From contig CAWHBK010000001.1 of NCBI GenBank assembly GCA_963827605.1, forward strand, positions 868,001 to 932,000: 64,000 nt of DNA. Reading direction: 5' to 3'. The first letter of the stretch is position 1. Every line of letters begins with the position of its first letter. The DNA comes from DSYU01 sp963827605. Its GTDB lineage: Bacteria > Chloroflexota > Anaerolineae > Anaerolineales > Anaerolineaceae. The translations under genes and the position numbers were made by a program. This document shows, one piece after another, positions 1-10,292 of the stretch. The notes beneath the pieces were generated by a model. The model ran no database searches. It was not told where the DNA came from and worked only from the letters and a program-made list of their open reading frames with translations.

Positions 1-619
1 GCGCACAGGCCTTTGCTCAGGCAGAAGGTGACCGAATCAGCCGCTTCCACCAGCCGCGCAGCCGGAACGCCCAGGGCAGCCGCCGCATTAAAGATGCGCG
101 CGCCGTCCAGGTGAATTTTTAATCCAAGCTCGCGCGCCAGCTTGTTTCACCTGGTTCATATAATCCAGAGACAGCGGCACACCCCCACAGCGATTGTGCG
201 TATTTTCCAGTGTGATCAGGCGCGAAGTGGGGTAATGCGGATCGTCGCTGCGATAAGCAGCGCGGATGTCTTCCAGGCGCAGCGTGCCGTCCGGCTGGGT
301 AGGCAGCGCATACGGGTGTACGCCGCCCAAAGCAGCAATCCCACCGCCTTCGAACAGGAAGGTATGCCCCAGGTTCCCCAGGATCACCTCATCCCCGCGC
401 CCGCAGTGCGCTCAGCACCGCGGTCAGGTTGCCCATCGTCCCGGAAGGGACAAACAACCCGGCTTCTTTCCCCATCCGCTCGGCAGCCATTTCCTGCAGG
501 CGGTTGATGGTCGGGTCTTCGCCAAACACATCATCCCCCACCTCTGCATCGGCCATCGCCGCGCGCATCTCGGGCGTCGGCTGAGTAACGGTATCAGAGC
601 GTAAATCAACAATTTCCAT
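1..619 (-). CDS. ltaE: Low-specificity L-threonine aldolase (partial, frameshifted)
   Basis: PLP-dependent enzyme that cleaves L-threonine or L-allo-threonine to glycine and acetaldehyde in the cytoplasm. The N-terminus MEIVDLRSDTVTQPTPEMR and the following VGDDVFGEDPTINRL are typical of the family. The motif CLSKGL with the expected PLP lysine lies at the left window edge, so the C-terminal part is missing. The frame changes twice, near 391 (after LSALRAR, before DEVILGN) and near 141 (after MNQVKQ, before LARELGLKIH). Each change equals one extra base. The protein reads continuously across both, so I treat it as one gene. ATG at 619 is preceded by CCTGGAG. Confidence 0.88.
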
Positions 620-637
620 CAGAAACTCCAGGTAATT

Positions 638-686
638 TTTGAGGGGTTGATTTCGGCTGCGTTGCAGCCGAAATCAACCCCTCAAA
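638..686. repeat. Perfect 23-bp stem hairpin between rluD and ltaE
   Basis: Positions 638-660 and 664-686 are exact reverse complements around a three-base loop (GTT). It lies downstream of the rluD stop and upstream of ltaE on the minus strand. No T-tract follows on the minus strand, so it is either a stem-only terminator, an attenuator or a small palindromic repeat. T-rich sequence follows it only on the plus strand. Confidence 0.75.
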
Positions 687-694
687 CCTTTTCT

Positions 695-1621
695 TTATCC
701 TCTTGATCTTAAGAAGTCGAGAACCTGTTGAAGGTCGGGCGGCAGGGGGGCTTCGAAGGTGCGCGGGACGGTTTCGCCGGGTAGGAGAATGGTCAGGCGG
801 CCGGCATGCAGAAACTGCCGGGCGATGGGCAGGCTGGGACTCTTCCGTCCATAAACGGAATCGCCCACAATCGGACAGTCGATAAAGGCCAGGTGCAGGC
901 GAATTTGGTGCGTGCGCCCGGTTTCGGGATGCACCTCGAGCAGGGTATGGTTGGGAAACGATTCAAGCGTGTAGTATTCGCTGGCAGCCGCGCGTCCCTT
1001 CGCGTCAGCGACAATCGCCATCTGCTTGCGGGAGGAGGAATTGCGCCCGATCGCCGCTTCAATGCGGCCCTTGGGAGTAGGCGGATGACCATCGCACAGC
1101 GCCTGGTATATCTTGCGCACCTTCCGCACGCGGAACTGGTCCTGCAGCCAATGAAGGGTTGGATCGTTCTTGGCCACCAGGATCAATCCCGAAGTGTCCT
1201 TGTCCAGGCGATGGACGATACCCGGGCGCAGATCGCCGCCGATGCCTTCCATATCCGGGTCATGCGCCAGAACGGCGTTCACCAGCGTGCCCTGCGCGTG
1301 CCCCGCGGCCGGGTGAACCACCATCCCCGCGGGTTTGTTAATCACCATCAGGTCGGTGTTTTCAAAGATAATATTCAGCTGAATATCTTCGGCGACCAGT
1401 TCGGTTGGCTGCTGGGAAGGAATCATCACCTGTACCTGGCTGCCTGGTTCCATCGGATAACTCACTTTGGTGACCACGCTGCCGTCAACCTGAACCAGGC
1501 CGTCCTTGATCAGCGCCTGCAGCCGCGAACGGGATAACTCTGGCAGGCAGCGCACCAGGAACTTATCAATGCGTCCGGCTTCTTTTTCATCGTATTCGAA
1601 ATGTACGGTTTGGATATCCAT
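695..1621 (-). CDS. rluD: RluD-family 23S rRNA pseudouridine synthase
   Basis: Converts specific uridines of large-subunit rRNA to pseudouridine. The 308-aa protein has an N-terminal S4 RNA-binding domain (about residues 15-65, DKFLVRCLPELSRSRLQAL) and then the RluA-type catalytic domain with GIVHRLDKDTSGL, which contains the catalytic aspartate. Length is normal and the frame is intact. The start codon overlaps the lspA stop as TAATG, so the two are translationally coupled. The lspA-rluD pairing is common in bacteria. Which member of the RluA/C/D group it is cannot be fixed from sequence alone. Confidence 0.93.
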   Translation of the reverse strand: MDIQTVHFEYDEKEAGRIDKFLVRCLPELSRSRLQALIKDGLVQVDGSVVTKVSYPMEPGSQVQVMIPSQQPTELVAEDIQLNIIFENTDLMVINKPAGMVVHPAAGHAQGTLVNAVLAHDPDMEGIGGDLRPGIVHRLDKDTSGLILVAKNDPTLHWLQDQFRVRKVRKIYQALCDGHPPTPKGRIEAAIGRNSSSRKQMAIVADAKGRAAASEYYTLESFPNHTLLEVHPETGRTHQIRLHLAFIDCPIVGDSVYGRKSPSLPIARQFLHAGRLTILLPGETVPRTFEAPLPPDLQQVLDFLRSRG

Positions 1622-2196
1622 TAGCCTGAGTGCCTGTCTTGGGAAGTCAGATCTGTTTCCACGGGAGTCGTCGCATCGGCTGCTTCCGCCACGCGCGCGG
1701 CCAGTTCCTGTTTCTGCCGCCGCTCTTGCATCCAGATACCCAGCAACAGGATGGCTACCCCGATTGAAATGCTCGCATCGGCGACGTTTAAAACTGGGAA
1801 ATCACCGACGGAGATAAAATCGGTCACGCGGCCCTGGAAAAGGACCCGATCGATCAAGTTGCCCAGCGCGCCGGCCAGCTGGAACCCCATCGCCAGGCGC
1901 AGCGTCCAATCTTCAGCCGGAACACGGGGATAATAATAAATAATGGCCAGAGACACGATAAACGCCAGCCCCGCGAAGAGGATGCCCATGTTCTTAAACA
2001 TCCCAAAAGCCACCCCGGTGTTGGTAACATAAACAATCCGGGCGTACGGCAGCAGCCAGGGCCACGGGGCCCACATTTCCACGCCTTCGGTAAAGTTCGC
2101 GCGAACATATGCTTTGCTGATCTGATCGATGGCAATGATGATCCCAGCCACCAGAAAAAGCATCCAATACGTTCTCAAGAATTTTTTCAAGAACAA
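1621..2196 (-). CDS. lspA: Lipoprotein signal peptidase (signal peptidase II)
   Basis: Membrane aspartyl protease that removes signal peptides from diacylglyceryl prolipoproteins. About 191 aa with four membrane segments. The family motifs are visible: NTGVAFGM, GALGNLIDRV and the second catalytic Asp region NVADASISIG. I chose the TTG at 2196 as start because GGAGG lies seven bases upstream. The ATG at 2310 would add an unrelated N-terminal extension before the first membrane helix. Several predicted lipoproteins in this window would be its substrates. Confidence 0.92.
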   Translation of the reverse strand: MFLKKFLRTYWMLFLVAGIIIAIDQISKAYVRANFTEGVEMWAPWPWLLPYARIVYVTNTGVAFGMFKNMGILFAGLAFIVSLAIIYYYPRVPAEDWTLRLAMGFQLAGALGNLIDRVLFQGRVTDFISVGDFPVLNVADASISIGVAILLLGIWMQERRQKQELAARVAEAADATTPVETDLTSQDRHSG

Positions 2197-2312
2197 ATGC
2201 TTGCCTCCGCACACAAAGTGTTCCCATTTTACTCTATTTTCGACCCGCACACGGGATGGGTGGTGTAATGCGCTGTTTGTTTCGTGCTTCACACAAAACA
2301 AACAGCGCATAT

Positions 2313-2816
2313 CTATTCACTCCAACCACGCCCATCCCTTTCGAACCGCGATTCAAGCCGGTATCGAATTACCCCAGAGCTGGAAAGCTCGGTTTCTACC
2401 CGCGCCAGATCGCCAAAGGATAAAAACGCGACCAGGTGCGCCGGACAACGATTGCGGCAGTCGGCTGCACCAAAACCAGGCGCGGGGATGCTCGCACCCG
2501 GCAAGCGCAGAAGCGCCTGGCTCCAGACGCATTCCAGGTTGAGGGAACCGGGCGCAGCCCACCCACCCAGCAAAACGGCATGCCGCCGCAGCCAGTCCAG
2601 GTGCCAGTGCGGATGCTCAGCAGCGCGGGCATGGTGGCACAGCCGGGCCCTCAGACCGCCCGGGCCGCGCGCGCTGCCCAGGTAAACGTAATCCCCGGCA
2701 GGGAAGGCAAAAATCCCCAACCGGCCCACCTCCAGGCACACCGGAGCGCGCAGCGCCAGGTGCAGCGCATAACTACCCGGTTCTGCCGGCAGGCTTTCGA
2801 TCGACTGGTTCTCCAA
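2313..2816 (-). CDS. DUF123 (GIY-YIG-like) family protein
   Basis: 167 aa. The sequence GSYALHLALRAPVCLEVGRL followed by FPAGDYVYLGSARGPGGLRA and HPHWHLDWLRR matches DUF123, a GIY-YIG-like domain found alone or fused to endonuclease III. The stand-alone protein has no assigned activity. Conserved cysteines occur in the C-terminal half (NLECVWSQALL and ADCRNRCPAHLV). It lies just upstream of lspA on the same strand, separated by about 115 bases. Confidence 0.8.
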   Translation of the reverse strand: MENQSIESLPAEPGSYALHLALRAPVCLEVGRLGIFAFPAGDYVYLGSARGPGGLRARLCHHARAAEHPHWHLDWLRRHAVLLGGWAAPGSLNLECVWSQALLRLPGASIPAPGFGAADCRNRCPAHLVAFLSFGDLARVETELSSSGVIRYRLESRFERDGRGWSE

Positions 2817-2923
2817 GCGCTTTATGGTTCCCTATATCCGGCGATTCGCATTTGGTTCATATGGTTATGAGACAATTATATAGAATTATTTGTCTCAACG
2901 AAGACCCGGCCGGTGTTTAATTA

Positions 2924-4130
2924 ATGATGAACATGCTCATATTTATCCGCCGCATTCTGCCCTGGCTGATTTTCCTGCTTGTTTTGGGAACACTGGTCGC
3001 GCTCGGCGTACTGTGGATGCTCCGTAACAGCGAAGTTGTCTTGCCTGCCCCAGACGGACCCTATCGGGTGGGGCGAGTTGAATACGATTGGACTGATTTC
3101 AGCCGGGCTGACCCGTTGGTGGAGAAAACAGGGCAACCACGTAAGCTCAGTGTCTGGATCTGGTATCCAGGCGAGCGCAGCTCCACAAACACTTCGCCCG
3201 CGCCGTATCTCCCCCCCGCGTGGGTGGCAGCCCGGGAACAGGAGGTCGGGGTTGGTGCGCTGTTGATGCAAAACCTGGCGCGCGTTCAAGGTCACAGCAT
3301 CGAACAACTTCCCCTGTCCACTGCCCAGACCACCTACCCGGTGTTGATCATGCAGCCGGGCCTCGGTCCAATTCTGGCCGACTACACCACGCTGTGCGAA
3401 ACGCTGGCCAGTTACGGCTATATCGTGGTAGGCAGCACGCCCAGCGGGAGCGCCAACGTGGTCGTTTTTCAGGATGGCGAAATTGCCCATGGTACGCGGC
3501 AGGGCAATGTACCCGAATTCGGCTACGCTGACCGAAGCACACCGCATCCTGGGCAACCTGATCCAGGTATGGGCCGCGGATGACCGCTTCGTTCTCGACC
3601 GGGTGACGCAGCTCAATTCGGCCGATCCAGACCGGCGCTTTACCGGGCGGCTGAACCTGAATGCCGTGGGCGTGCTGGGACATTCATTTGGCGGAGCAAC
3701 CGCCGCCCAATTCTGCCATCTTGACGAGCGTTGTAAAGCCGGGGTCGATCTGGATGGATATCCATATGGAACGGTGATCCAGGAAGGACTGCACCAGCCG
3801 TTCTTGTTTGTATGGAGCGAGGTCAGTGACATGCATGACCCGGCCTGGCAGCAAGCCATGCAAGATACAGAAGCGATTTTTCAAGGTCTTCCACCGGGCA
3901 GCCTGCAAATCACAATTAATCAAACCCGCCACTTTAACTTTTCGGACTACGCGGTTGAATTTGAGCCAATCATCCGGCTGGTTGGCGGGCTGGGCTCGAT
4001 CGATGGCGCCTATGGCCTGCAAATCACATCCATCTACGTGCGCGCCTTTTTCGACGATACCCTGCGCCGCCAGCACAACCCGCTGCTCGATGCCTCGCCT
4101 TATCCCGAAGTACACATCGAACGGCGTTAA
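2924..4130 (+). CDS. Membrane-anchored alpha/beta hydrolase, PAF-acetylhydrolase-like (frameshifted)
   Basis: N-terminal membrane anchor (about residues 8-32, rich in I, L and V) followed by an alpha/beta hydrolase. The nucleophile elbow GHSFGG and the upstream VLIMQPGLGP resemble platelet-activating-factor acetylhydrolase and dienelactone-hydrolase relatives. Likely His and Asp partners lie in NQTRHFNFSDY and VDLDGYPYG. The frame changes once between about 3500 and 3530 (after EIAHGTRQGN, before ATLTEAHRILG), equal to one extra base. The substrate is unknown. The gene stands alone on the plus strand, and no clear ribosome-binding site is seen before the ATG at 2924. Confidence 0.75.
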
Positions 4131-4137
4131 TAAAAAG

Positions 4138-4170
4138 ATCCCAGGCAGTGAAATATCCACTGCCTGGGAT
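4138..4170 (-). terminator. Rho-independent terminator for ileS
   Basis: A 13-bp perfect stem (4138-4150 with 4158-4170) sits between two convergent genes. Read on the minus strand it is followed by TTTTT (complement of 4132-4136), so it terminates ileS. It may also help stop the plus-strand hydrolase transcript. Confidence 0.85.
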
Positions 4171-4197
4171 TCGATTCCTAAGAATTAGCGGATTTTT

Positions 4198-7100
4198 TTA
4201 ATTCCTGCGCTTTACGCCCAGGGTAAGCGTTTCGCCTTCCACCTGCTGTTCTTCCACGTAGGCATCGGCGGGCGGCTGGGCGTTGACCAGCTCCACAGTC
4301 AGGGTTTCAGCACACAGGTACCCCGTCCAGTTCGCAAACACCTCTTGCAGCACGCCGTCAGGCGCTGCGGCCTGGTAATAAGTGGTGATGCGGTCTTCGA
4401 TGTTGAAGCCGGCCTTTTTGCGCATGTCCTGCACCCGGCGCACGATCTCGCGGGCCAGGCCTTCGGCCTTGAGCGCGGGGGTCAGGGTCGCGTCAACCGC
4501 TACGCTGATGCCCTTATCCGTCGCCACGGCCAGCCCTTCCACCGGGAGAGTCTGCACCAGCACCTCGCTGGGCTGCCAGCTCCACCACCTGCCCATCCAC
4601 CTCCAGCACCAGCGGCTGCGCCAGCCTGCACCGCCGCGGCCACTTTCGCCGGGTCCATGGCTGCCAGCGCGGCGCGGACTTTGGGGAACTGCGCGCCAAA
4701 CTTCGGGCCAAGCAGCTTGTTATCTGGCAGCACGCGGTAATTGACCAGCTTGCCGGCCTCTTCGACGAACTCAAACGCTTTTACATTCAGCTCATCGGTG
4801 ACAATTTCGACCAGCTCGGGGGCCAGTGTTTTTCCGCCCCCGGCGAATGCCATGGCTTTGGCCAGCGGCTGGCGCACCTTCAGGTTCGCGCCGCTGCGCG
4901 CGGCCAATCCCAGGCTGGCAACCTGGCGAGCCAGGGCCATCTGGTCGAGCATCACAGTATCTACCGCCGCGGCGTCGTACTTCGGCCAGCGCGTATGATG
5001 CACGCTCTCCCGCGCGCTCTCGCGCCGCATTCGTCTGCGCGGACTGCGCGCAGCGCACCAGGTTCTGGTACATCGCCTCGGTGACGAAGGGCGTGAACGG
5101 CGCCAGCACGCGGGCCAGCTTGACCAGCACGTGGTAGAGCGTGGCATAGGCATCATTCTTGTCCGAGTCGTGCTCGCTCTTCCAGAAGCGCCGCCGCGAG
5201 CGGCGCACATACCAGTTGGTCAGGTCATCGATAAACACGCCCACGGCTGTGGCAGCATCCATGAAATCCGACTCTTCCAGGTTGGTCGGTGACGCTCTCA
5301 ACCAGCTGGTTGAGCCGCGCCAGCACCCAGCGGTCGAGCAGGTTCTCGCTGGTCTGGGGTTGGGCCTTCCGGATAATCCGGGTCAAAAGCGCCCGCAGGC
5401 GCCCAGCCATCCAGGTTGGCATAGGTGACAAAGAAGCTGTAGGCGTTCCACAACGGGATGAGGAACTGCCGGCGGGCTTCATCGCCGCGGTGGTAGCCAA
5501 AGAGCAGGTCGTTTTCCGGCTTCTGCGTGACGTACAGCCAGCGCATCACATCCACGCCCATCTTATCGGCGCCTTCGTTGAACTCGATCGAGTTGCCCCA
5601 GCTCTTGTGCATCGGGCGGCCATCTTCGGCGACCAGTGTGGCATAGCCAAAGTTGCGCAGGAACGGCGGGCTCTGATCCACCACCGTCGCCATTGCCAGC
5701 AGGCTGTAGAACCAGTTGCGGAACTGCCCGGGGAAGGATTCGGTGATCCACTGGGCCGGGTACCACTTTCCCAGTATTCGTGGTCAGCGCGGTACCCCAG
5801 CGTGCTGAAGGGGACGATGCCGGCATCCAGCCAGGGATTGCCCACATCCGGCACGCGGCTCATCACGCCGCCGCACTCCGGGCAGGCCAGTTTCACCGCA
5901 TCGACAAACGGGCGGTGCGGGGTATGGCCTTCAAAGACCTCCCAGCCTTCCACCGCGCGCGACTTGCAGCTCTTTCTCATCGCCGATCACCTCGAAGTGA
6001 TGCGCAGCTTCTCGCAGGTCCAGATCGGCAGGGCCAGGCCCCAGTAGCGCTTCTTGCTGATCATCCAGTCGTGCATGTTGCGCAGCCAGTCCATCTCGCG
6101 CGCATGACCGAAATCGGGGATCCACTGGATCTGGTCGACCACATCCATGATCTGGTAGCGCAGGCTGCGCGCCTTTTCTTCGGCGGTCAGCTCGCTCGCG
6201 CGGCTTATCATACACCTCGCCCATGCTGATGAACCACTCATCCACCAGGCGGAAGACCAGCTCGGTCTTGCAGCGCCAGCAGGTTGGATAGCGGTGGGTG
6301 TAGTTTTCGACCCGGTAGAGCAGGCCCTTTTCGCTTCAGATCGTCGAAGATCGGCTCGGCCACCTCGGAAACGTGCATGCCGCTCAGCCAGCCAAACCCT
6401 TCGCACGAAATGGCCTTCTTCATCCAGCGGCGCCACCAGCGGCAGGCCGTACTGCTTGCCCAGCTGGAAGTCTTCCGCGCCGCAGCCAGGAGCGATATGC
6501 ACGATGCCCGTGCCTTCCGTCTCGCCGACCTCATCCCACAGGATCACGCGGTGCGCCTGCTGCGCGCTGAGCTTGACGGTTTTGGTCAGCTCTTTGAGCT
6601 GGGTGAAACCGCCCGGCTGCTGCTCGGCGGGCAGTTCATCAAACGGGCCGTTATACGTCCAGCCTTCCATCTCCTTGCCCTTCAGCTCGCCCAGCAGTTC
6701 ATAAGCTGCCCTTGAGCATGTGCAGGGTGCCTTTGGCCAGGTAGAAAACCTCTTCACCCTGGCGGACTTTGGCATAGGTCAGCTCGGGGCCAACCGCTGC
6801 GGCGACATTGCTGGTCAGCGTCCAGGGCGTGGTGGTCCACACCAGCAGCGATTCGGGCAGGCCGGTCTGCGCATCGCGGCGCGGCTGCCCGGCGGAATCG
6901 CGCAGCGGGAAGCGCAGGGTGACGCTCTTATGGGTCAGCTCGGCATAGCCATCCGTGACGATCTCATGCTGGCTGATGCCGGTCGCGCAGCGCGGGCACC
7001 AGGGCATCACATCCACGCCATGGTACACCCAGCCCTTCTCCCAGCACTTCTTGAGGAAGGTCCAGATCATGTAGTTATTTTCGTTGGAGAAGGTGAAATA

Positions 7101-7682
7101 GCTGCCGCCCAGCTCCGGCAGCCCCAGCCGGCCAACGATCTGCTCGACCGTGTCGGTCACCGGCCCTTGCGGCCCTTCCACGGTGATCACCTGGGTGGGG
7201 TTTTCCAACAGTTGATCGGCCAGCCAGCGCAGCTGGTCGGGGTCGTTCCAATCCATCCAGTATCCCAGGCGGATCGACTGCTCGGTCTGCACGGCGGCAT
7301 AGCGCAGCACGCGCGCCTTGCACAGGCGCACGAAACCTTCCAGGCCGTAGGTCTCGATATCTTTCTTGGATTTGAAGCCCTTTTCTTTCTCGACCTCCAC
7401 CTCCACCCACAGGCCCTGGCAGTCAAAGCCGTTCTGGTAGCGCAGCTCGTGGCCCTGCATGGTGCGGAAGCGCAGCATCAGGTCTTTATAGGTGCGGCCC
7501 CAGCCATGGTGCACGCCCATCGGGTTGTTGGCCGTAATCGGGCCATCGATAAACGACCAGTGCGGTTCGCCCTGATGCAAATGACGCATCTTCTGAAAGG
7601 ACTGCTGCTCTTTCCAGAACTTGAGCAGCTCCCGCTCCTGAGCGGGAAAATCGACCCGGTTTGGAACGTCTCGAAATGCCAT
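4198..7682 (-). CDS. ileS: Isoleucyl-tRNA synthetase (one gene, about 13 frame breaks)
   Basis: Charges tRNA-Ile. About 1,160 codons in total. The N-terminal part MAFRDVPNRVDFPAQEREL, the HIGH-type motif HHGWGRTYKD, the editing domain (HIAPGCGAEDFQLG), the KMSKS-type motif HKSWGNS and the anticodon region (VLARLNQLVESVTD) all appear in order. They are spread over three frames. Breaks lie near 6708, 6402, 6331, 6192, 6000-6010 (two), 5964, 5768, 5348, 5285, 5020, 4622 and 4573. Each is compatible with one extra base, except that 5768 could be a lost A. The start has GGAGG five bases upstream, directly after the T-box terminator. An essential gene with a working leader is unlikely to be a pseudogene, so sequence error is favoured. 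Confidence 0.93.
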
Positions 7683-7690
7683 TCACGCCT

Positions 7691-8040
7691 CCAAAAAACA
7701 AAAAATCCCGTCCCAATTCAGGGACGGGGATCGTTTAGCGATTCTCCGCGGTACCACCCTGCTTCCCGGCGCGCTTTTACCAGCCTGCCGGGCGCTCTTT
7801 CAGATACGCCCCTGCGCAAATCCATTGCGTAGAAGGATAATATCCGCGCCCCGATAACGACTGGCGAGGCCGGCGCCCCTACACACTATTTTTGGATGCT
7901 CCGCAACCAAAAATAACTTCAGTTTGCAGCTCCGGAAGGATTTTCGGTTTCTCAGACCGCCCCGGCTCGCACCACCCCGGGTTCGCTGACAGTCCAAAGG
8001 AAACCTACTCGTTTCCATCATCGCTTTTTCTCGTGGTTTA
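7691..8040 (-). promoter_or_regulatory. T-box riboswitch leader, isoleucine specific
   Basis: On the minus strand the leader starts with the Stem I element GCGATGATGGAAACGAGTAG (about 8024-8005). The specifier loop is GAAAATC with the Ile codon ATC at 7941-7939. The T-box sequence GCAGGGTGGTACCGCGG lies at 7762-7746 and can pair with uncharged tRNA. A strong terminator stem (7707-7728) with a U-rich tract (7691-7706) follows, and the ileS ribosome-binding site comes next. Uncharged tRNA-Ile is expected to stabilise the antiterminator and allow ileS transcription. All elements are visible in sequence; pairing geometry was not computed. Confidence 0.95.
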
Positions 8041-8073
8041 ATTATGCCACAGTTTGCGTAAAAAATCAATTTC

Positions 8074-9380
8074 TTAAGCAATCACGCCGTAAAACAAGGG
8101 CAGCGGCGCGCAGGCGCTGTCGCTCCACCGGTGCGCCTCAAGCAGCCGCTCGCGTGCGACCGCGGCATCTTCCTGTGATTTTGCATACACCGTAAACAGC
8201 GGCTGCCCCTGCTCCACTTTGTCGCCTACCTTGCGATGCACCACGATCCCCACGGCGTGGTCGATCGGATCGCCTTTTTTCTCGCGGCCCGCGCCCAGCA
8301 TCACCGCGGTTTCGCCCACCACCCGCGCGTTGATTTCACGCAGCCAGCCGGCGCGCGGCGCGAGCGTACGTCTCCACCACAGCGGCTTGCGGCAGGTTCT
8401 CCGGCTGGTCGATAAAGCGCACATCCCCGCCCTGCGCCTGAACCAGCGCGCGGAACTTCTGCCAGGCCTGCCCATCCGCCAGCGCCCGTTCCGCCATGCG
8501 GCGGGCCTGGTCCTGGTTGGGCGCTTTGCGGCCCAGCACCAGCATGTGGCTGGCGACCACCAGGCAGTGCTCGCGGAAATCCGCCGGGCCGCCGTCGTGC
8601 AGCGTGTCGATCGCCTCTTTCACCTCCAGCGCGTTGCCCACCGCCTGGCCCAGGGGCTGGTTCATATCGGAGAGCAGCGCGACCACCGCTCGCCCGCTCA
8701 ACCGGCCAATAGCCACCATGCGCTGGGCCAGCTCGCGCGCCTCCTCCACCGTTTCCATAAACGCCCCCACCCCAACCTTCACATCCAGAACGATCGCCTG
8801 CGCCCCGGCGGCGATCTTCTTGCTCATAATCGAGGAGGCAATCAGCGGCATGGACGGCACCGTGCCGGTCACATCGCGCAGGGCGTACAGTTTGCCATCC
8901 GCGGGGGCCAGGTCGCCGCTCTGCCCGGTCAGCACCAGGCCGATGCGGCGCAGCTGGCTCGGTAAACTCCTCGGTGGACAGATTGGTGCGGTAGCCGGGG
9001 ATCGATTCCATCTTATCCAGCGTGCCGCCGCTGAACCCCAGCCCGCGCCCAGACATCTTCCCCACCGGCAGCCCGCAGGCGGCCACGGTCGGTTCAACCA
9101 CCAGGGTGGTCTTGTCGCCCACCCCGCCGGTGGAATGTTTATCCACCGCGATCGGCACCACCCCGGACAGGTCCAGCACTTCGCCCGAATGCGCCATCGC
9201 CAGGGTCAGATCGGTGGTTTCTCGCTCGTTCATCCCATTCAGCAGCACTGCCATCGCCCAGGCCGCCGCCTGATAATCCGGGATCTCGCCGCTGGTAATG
9301 CCTTCAACAAAAAAGGCAATCTCTTCCTGGCTCAATTCCTGGTGATCACGCTTCTTGATGATTATATCGACTGCTCGCAT
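8074..9380 (-). CDS. pdp: Pyrimidine-nucleoside phosphorylase (frameshifted)
   Basis: Phosphorolysis of uridine or thymidine to base and (deoxy)ribose-1-phosphate. About 435 codons. The N-terminus MRAVDIIIKKRDHQELSQEE and the motifs KHSTGGVGDKTTLVVEP, GKMSGRGLGFSGGTLDK, LVLTGQSGDLAPADGKLYA and KKIAAGAQAIVLDVKVG are characteristic. The C-terminal domain has GWLREINARVVG and AVGIVVHRKVGDKV. Frame breaks lie near 8960 and 8367, each equal to one extra base (the second could be four). Whether it prefers thymidine (deoA) or both nucleosides (pdp) cannot be decided here. Confidence 0.9.
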
Positions 9381-9423
9381 ATCCGTCCCTCTGCATCAAT
9401 TCGTCATCCCATTATATACGAGA

Positions 9424-9461
9424 GAAGTGGCCCAGGCAGTCCAGGCGCCTGCGGCCACTTC
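9424..9461 (-). terminator. Hairpin between jag and pdp
   Basis: The sequences GAAGTGGCC (9424-9432) and GGCCACTTC (9453-9461) are exact complements, and inner bases can extend the stem. It lies between the jag stop and the pdp start. No strong U-tract follows, so its role as terminator is tentative. Confidence 0.5.
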
Positions 9462-9489
9462 CTGGCACAGCGGAATTAGCTTCCCCTGA

Positions 9490-10292
9490 TTACTTCTTCA
9501 AGAAAATAGTCACCTTGCGGTTCGGCTCATCGCCAACGCTTTCGGTGGCCACTTCAGGGTGATCGCGCAGCTCAAGATGGATCAGGCGGCGCTCATTGGC
9601 CGGCATCGGCTCCAGCACCTGGCGGCGGCCGGTATGGATGGCCTGGTCGGCCATGCGCCGGGCAATCTGGCGCAGCTGGCGCTCGCGGCGGGCGCGGTAT
9701 CCCTGCACATCGATCATCAGCGGGATCCAGCGATCCAGCCGCTTGCAAACGATCAGGCTGGAAATGTACTGCAGCGCGTTGAGCGTTTCAGAGCGGCGGC
9801 CAATCAGGATGCTCAGATCATTGCCTTCCACGTTGACCAGCACAACCGGTTCATCACTGTCATCTTCAGGCGGGCGGTACGCGGCAGTAACCTTCGCGCG
9901 CACTTTCATCTTTTCCAGCAAATCCGTGACCACCTCGCGCGAAACACGCAGCGTCTCATCCTCATCGATCGGTGCGCGGTCGGGCTGCTCTTCGGCTGGC
10001 AGCGGCTTCACCATCCAGGCGACTCTCAGCTTGCGAGTGGAGTTGCTGACCGGCGGGCCGGCTAGCGCTGGGCATCGCCAGATACTGGCCGGCTACGTCT
10101 CCCACATGGCGGCTTGATCGTCAGGCGAATACGCGCCTGGCGGCTGCCCAGGCCAAACAAACCCCGCGAACCAGCATCCAGCACTTCAACCTCTACCGCA
10201 TCCTGCGGCAGATTCAGCTGTGCCAGTCCTTTTTGGACAGCTTCTTCAACTGTTGGCGCGATTACTTCGAGCGTTGTTTTTTCTTGACTCAT
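9490..10292 (-). CDS. jag: Jag/KhpB RNA-binding protein (SpoIIIJ-associated, frameshifted)
   Basis: RNA-binding protein usually encoded next to yidC. The Jag-N domain is seen at 10292-10120 (TVEEAVQKGLAQLNLPQD, SRGLFGLGSRQARI). A KH-type domain follows (VNVEGNDLSILIGRRSETL) and then an R3H domain (RQIARRMADQAIHTGRR, LEPMPANERRLIHLEL). The linker between Jag-N and KH changes frame twice (near 10105 and between about 10010 and 10080), each step equal to one extra base. The ATG at 10292 overlaps the yidC stop (ATGA), showing translational coupling. Confidence 0.88.

Noticed and set aside
2921..3859. 312-codon minus-strand frame opposite the alpha/beta hydrolase
   Set aside because: Antisense shadow; the plus strand carries the hydrolase motif GHSFGG and the membrane anchor.
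4500..6800. Programmed +1 frameshifting at CGA or GCT codons in ileS and other genes
   Set aside because: Several breaks can be placed next to CGA or GCT, but the exact positions are ambiguous. Both codons are read normally in frame elsewhere (for example CGA at 37526-37528 in the GH31 gene, and GCT repeatedly in ldh). The comM copies show that the extra bases are not tied to one codon.
6720..7832. Long open frame (370 codons) on the plus strand opposite ileS and its leader
   Set aside because: Shadow of GC-rich ileS coding sequence; it also crosses the T-box leader and has no ribosome-binding site or domain motif.
7800..8081. Minus-strand ORF of 93 codons upstream of ileS
   Set aside because: It overlaps the T-box leader completely; the structured RNA explains the sequence.
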